From NCBI GenBank assembly GCA_041621755.1, contig JBFKAE010000052.1, positions 1 to 19,022 on the forward strand: a stretch of 19,022 nucleotides of DNA. The letters are read 5' to 3'. Below the pieces are notes generated by a model. The model worked only from the letters and a program-made list of their open reading frames with translations, was not told the DNA's origin and ran no database searches. Positions within the stretch are counted from its first letter, which is position 1. Every line of letters begins with the position of its first letter. The translations under genes and the position numbers were made by a program. Source of the stretch: Sphingosinicella sp041621755 (GTDB lineage Bacteria; Pseudomonadota; Alphaproteobacteria; Sphingomonadales; Sphingomonadaceae). This document shows positions 16,398-19,022 of this stretch, one piece after another.

Positions 16398-17606
16398 TCA
16401 AGCGGCAAGCGAAATTTCGTGAACCCTGAACAGGTCCGACAGGGCCGCGACCAATTCATCCATCTGCATTTCACAATGGCACGGCCCGGGTGTCAGACGC
16501 AGCCGCTCAGTGCCGCGCGGTACGGTCGGATAGTTGATGGGTTGCACATAGATACCACGTTCCAGCAGCGCATCGGTGATAGCTTTTGCGCAGCGCGCAT
16601 TGCCGATCTGCACCGGCACAATATGACTTGGCGAAGGCATGAGCGGCAGGCCCGCCGCCACGATGCGTTGCTTTAACGCCGCTGCATTCCGGTGCAGCAT
16701 CGCACGTTCGCGATCGCTGGTCCGCAGATGACGAACGCTGGCGAGCGCACCTGCGGCCAGAACCGGCGACAGCGACGTCGTAAAAATGAACGACGGCGCG
16801 AAGGACCGCACCAGATCAACGATCTTCGCGCTGGCCGCAATATAGCCGCCCATCACGCCATAAGCCTTGGCGAGCGTTCCCGAGATGATATCAACCCTGT
16901 CCGCGACACCGTCTCGTGCAGCGACACCCGCGCCCTGCGGACCGTAAAGACCAACGGCATGCACCTCATCAAGAAAAGTCAGCGCGTTGTAGCGCTCGGC
17001 GAGCGCGCAAATCGCCTCGATCGGTGCAAAGTCTCCATCCATCGAATAGACCGATTCAAACAGGATAATCTTCGGTGTCTCGGGAGAGATCGTGGCGAGC
17101 AGCTCTTCAAGATGATCAAGATCATTATGCCGCCAGATGCGCTTTTCGCAGCGCCCCTGCCGAACACCCTCGATCATCGAGGCATGGTTGAGTTCGTCGG
17201 ACAGCAGAATACAGCCGGGCAACGCACGCGCGACCGTACCAATCGCGGCTTCATTCGCGACAAAACACGACGAAAACAGCAGGCCATCGCCTTTGCCGTG
17301 CAGGCTGGCGAGTTCACGCTCCAGCGCGACATGATAGATGCTGGTCCCGGCAATATTGCGCGTGCCTCCCGACCCTGCTCCAACGCGATCGAGCGCATCG
17401 TGCATCGCGCCCAGCACCTTGGGGTGCTGGGCCATGCCAAGATAATCGTTCGAACACCATATCGTCATATCGTCGGCACCCGACGGCCCATGCCACACCG
17501 CGGAAGGATACTGTCCCCGCACGCGTTCAAGCGTCGCAAAGCTGCGATAATTGCCGTCGGTTTTCAGCGTCTCCAAATGATCGGAGAACGTATTTTCATA
17601 GTCCAT
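16398..17606 (-). CDS. hemA: 5-aminolevulinate synthase (C4 pathway of heme synthesis)
   Basis: 402 residues, normal length. It condenses glycine and succinyl-CoA to 5-aminolevulinate using pyridoxal phosphate, the first step of heme and other tetrapyrrole synthesis in alphaproteobacteria. Key residues fit the well-studied Rhodobacter capsulatus enzyme with an offset of one: His141 (ring stacking, in DELNHASMIEG), Asp213 (FLDEVHAVGLYGPQGAGV) and the Schiff-base Lys247 (SGTLAKAYGVMGGY). The glycine-rich VGAGSGGTRNIAGT at 75-88 and the C-terminal RGTERLRLTPGPCH are also conserved. AGGAAGG lies 8 nt upstream of ATG 17606. The gene follows the globin gene by 25 bases, as last member of an apparent operon with two heme c proteins. 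It may be the only hemA or a second, special-purpose copy. A secondary-metabolite cyclising ALAS is less likely, since no acyl-CoA ligase partner is present. Confidence 0.96.
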   Translation of the reverse strand: MDYENTFSDHLETLKTDGNYRSFATLERVRGQYPSAVWHGPSGADDMTIWCSNDYLGMAQHPKVLGAMHDALDRVGAGSGGTRNIAGTSIYHVALERELASLHGKGDGLLFSSCFVANEAAIGTVARALPGCILLSDELNHASMIEGVRQGRCEKRIWRHNDLDHLEELLATISPETPKIILFESVYSMDGDFAPIEAICALAERYNALTFLDEVHAVGLYGPQGAGVAARDGVADRVDIISGTLAKAYGVMGGYIAASAKIVDLVRSFAPSFIFTTSLSPVLAAGALASVRHLRTSDRERAMLHRNAAALKQRIVAAGLPLMPSPSHIVPVQIGNARCAKAITDALLERGIYVQPINYPTVPRGTERLRLTPGPCHCEMQMDELVAALSDLFRVHEISLAA

Positions 17607-17631
17607 TGGACTTACCTTCCTGTCGGAGCCT

Positions 17632-18051
17632 TCATGCTGCCGCGGCTTCGGCTGCAGCGTCCTTCATGACACTTGCAAGCGTGCCATAGGCAAGCGTCCA
17701 CGCCGCCTCGACATCGCTGGTAAACGCGTCGCCAAGCCCCTTGCCGAGCGTGAACAGCAGCGCCGCGCCGACGACGTCATAGTGCGCAGGCTCTGCCCCA
17801 TATCCACTGTGCCGCGCGCCCAGCGCTTCAACGGCGGGCAGGATGGTTTCAAGTTTCGGCAGGCCATTCACCACCGTTGTGATCATCCCCATCAGCGCAC
17901 GTTTCTGCGTGGTCATGTCTTCGGCAAACAACGATCGCACCTGCGGCGCGACCTCGAACAGCCGGTCATAGAATATATCGGATGCGGTATCGGCAATGGG
18001 CACAACCTTGGCCCAGCTTTCTTGAATCAGCGTGATTTGTTCGGGTGTCAT
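17632..18051 (-). CDS. Single-domain globin (Vitreoscilla hemoglobin-like)
   Basis: 139 residues from ATG 18051; AAGGA lies 9 nt before it. The open frame extends to 18291, but that part overlaps the cytochrome gene in another frame and is a shadow. The fold is a three-over-three globin: Tyr28 in IFYDRLF matches the B10 tyrosine, Gln49 the E7 position, and His81 in GARHSGYGAEPAHY the proximal heme ligand. This pattern (Tyr B10, Gln E7) is that of flavohemoglobin globin domains, but no FAD/NAD reductase domain follows. Such globins bind O2 and NO in the cytoplasm and act in NO detoxification or oxygen supply with a separate reductase. The C-terminus is alanine-rich. The gene is 14 bases after the cytochrome gene and 25 before hemA. 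A sensor role is possible. Confidence 0.93.
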   Translation of the reverse strand: MTPEQITLIQESWAKVVPIADTASDIFYDRLFEVAPQVRSLFAEDMTTQKRALMGMITTVVNGLPKLETILPAVEALGARHSGYGAEPAHYDVVGAALLFTLGKGLGDAFTSDVEAAWTLAYGTLASVMKDAAAEAAAA

Positions 18052-18065
18052 TCTACAGGTTCCTT

Positions 18066-18476
18066 TCAGCTTGAATGTTCGACCATGTAATCCACGGCCG
18101 CCTTGATCTGTTCGTCGCTCAGCTCCGCATTGCCGCCACGTTCGGGCATCATCGTTCCACTTGGACCGATATAGCCGCCAATGGCATGTTGATAGAGCGT
18201 GTCCTTGCCCTGCGCGATGCGCGGGGCCCACGCGTCCTTGTCGGTGATTTTGGGCGAGTCCGCGACGCCAAGCCCATGACAGGCCTGACACGTCCCTTCC
18301 CAGACCGTTCGGCCTTCGAGAAGTTTCGCTTCGACCGGCATGGGAAGCCGGTCGACCGTCACATAGCCTTTGAGCGGTCCGGTTTCGGTCTCGACGGCGG
18401 CCACTTCCACCTGTTCCTGTTTAACTTCTCCGCAAGCGGCAAGGGCAACAACAAACACAAGATACGATCTAGGCAT
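18066..18476 (-). CDS. Small c-type cytochrome lipoprotein (cytochrome c5-like)
   Basis: 136 residues from ATG 18476, chosen because GGGAG lies 8 nt upstream; an in-frame ATG at 18491 would add five residues. The N-terminus MPRSYLVFVVALAAC is a lipoprotein signal with Cys15 as lipidation site, so the protein should be membrane-anchored on the periplasmic side. A linker of about 40 residues (acidic, Glu/Val-rich) precedes one heme c motif, CQACH at 63-67. The sixth ligand is a Met in GTMMPERGGN (109 or 110), followed by the C-terminal helix LSDEQIKAAVDYMVEHS, all typical of cytochrome c5. It would carry single electrons in the periplasm. It lies between the DUF3365 heme protein (25-base gap) and the globin (14-base gap). 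Confidence 0.93.
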   Translation of the reverse strand: MPRSYLVFVVALAACGEVKQEQVEVAAVETETGPLKGYVTVDRLPMPVEAKLLEGRTVWEGTCQACHGLGVADSPKITDKDAWAPRIAQGKDTLYQHAIGGYIGPSGTMMPERGGNAELSDEQIKAAVDYMVEHSS

Positions 18477-18501
18477 GTGACGGACTCCCATTATCGATGG
18501 T

Positions 18502-19022
18502 TCAGGAAGAAATCGGAACGCGGATCACCACACCGCCCATCGTATCGCCGAGCTTGAAGTCGGTTTTCGGCGTATCCTTATGATCGTTGTGGCAGGATAC
18601 ACAGGCAGGCGCGACGGCCTTGTCGGCATAGACGGCGGTGAAATATTTCACGCCACCAAGCTCTTCCTCAGTGTAGTAATTCTCACCCGGATTATCGGAG
18701 ATATATTGCAGACCGGTCTTCTCAGCCTCGGTCTTGGGCGCATTCTGCTTGTTGATCGGCCACAACGAGAGCAACTGATAGGAAAATGCATCGGTTTTTT
18801 CTGCGACCATTTCCGAACCAAATCGAAACATTTGCGCAGGCAACGGCAAGGCATTGTCATCTTCGAAATGTTCGCTGGCCTTGATGATCTTCTTCTCGTT
18901 CTGCAACCGGTTGACGACCTTCTGCGTATAAACGGCGCGGTCGGATGCCATCACGGCGTGTAGCGAGTCCGTGAAGAGTTGCGGTTCTATACCTGCTGGT
19001 GCGGCGGCCACCTCTTCACCCG
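18502..19022 (-). CDS. Tll0287-like (DUF3365) c-type heme protein, N-terminus beyond window
   Basis: The frame is open from the right edge to the stop at 18502. A GTG at 19011 is not taken as the start because codons for Gly-Glu-Glu precede it and an export signal is expected further upstream. The 173 visible codons form the Tll0287-like domain: QLFTDSLHAVMASDRAVYTQKVV near the start, a central NPENYYT-like stretch (NPGENYYTEEEL), and APACVSCHNDHKDTPKTDFKLGDTMGGVVIRVPI at the C-terminus with heme motif CVSCH at 18589-18603. In other proteins this domain is a periplasmic heme-binding sensor module; here it appears to be a stand-alone protein. It heads the visible part of the cytochrome-globin-hemA operon. 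The exact role is unknown. Confidence 0.88.
   Translation of the reverse strand, partial: GEEVAAAPAGIEPQLFTDSLHAVMASDRAVYTQKVVNRLQNEKKIIKASEHFEDDNALPLPAQMFRFGSEMVAEKTDAFSYQLLSLWPINKQNAPKTEAEKTGLQYISDNPGENYYTEEELGGVKYFTAVYADKAVAPACVSCHNDHKDTPKTDFKLGDTMGGVVIRVPISS

Noticed and set aside
18052..18291. 80-residue N-terminal extension of the globin frame
   Set aside because: It overlaps the cytochrome gene in another frame and reads as a basic, low-similarity shadow; a good ribosome site precedes the ATG at 18051.

Overview
The window looks like a chromosomal segment of a sphingomonad-like alphaproteobacterium. The basis is a GC-rich sequence, a TonB-dependent receptor of the type expanded in Sphingomonadales, a C4-pathway 5-aminolevulinate synthase, and genes for catabolism of aromatic or steroid-like carbon. 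This is inference from protein families; no ribosomal RNA or other direct marker is present.

Layout. (1) 1-5651 is a catabolic and uptake block. It holds a GPH-type symporter (cut by the left edge) downstream of a TonB-dependent receptor, then an operon of acetaldehyde dehydrogenase and 4-hydroxy-2-oxovalerate aldolase that ends in a clear terminator, and a divergent IclR-family regulator. (2) 5648-7450 is a large acyl-CoA dehydrogenase, tail-to-tail with the IclR gene, with an unusual pair of direct repeats around its start. (3) About 7500-9650 is a looser accessory stretch. It holds a 12-bp minisatellite, an HSL-family esterase, and a 124-bp element bounded by 31-bp perfect inverted repeats. 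(4) 9653-12027 holds two broken genes, a MMPL/RND exporter without its N-terminus and the C-terminus of a LysR regulator, facing away from each other across what looks like one deletion scar. (5) 12086-16257 is an intact tripartite-pump pair, an RND inner-membrane pump and its lipoprotein adaptor, translationally coupled; no outer-membrane channel gene is adjacent. (6) 16398-19022 is a tight co-directional set for heme biology: a Tll0287-like (DUF3365) c-type heme protein (cut by the right edge), a small lipoprotein cytochrome c, a single-domain globin, and ALA synthase.

How the genes fit together. The receptor and symporter would bring a substrate across both membranes. The esterase and acyl-CoA dehydrogenase could act on esters and side chains. 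The aldolase/dehydrogenase pair converts a 4-hydroxy-2-oxo acid, the end product of meta-cleavage, to pyruvate and acetyl-CoA. The substrate is not determined by the sequence. The heme cluster pairs the first enzyme of heme synthesis with three heme-binding proteins in one apparent operon, which is the most coherent functional unit of possible novelty here.
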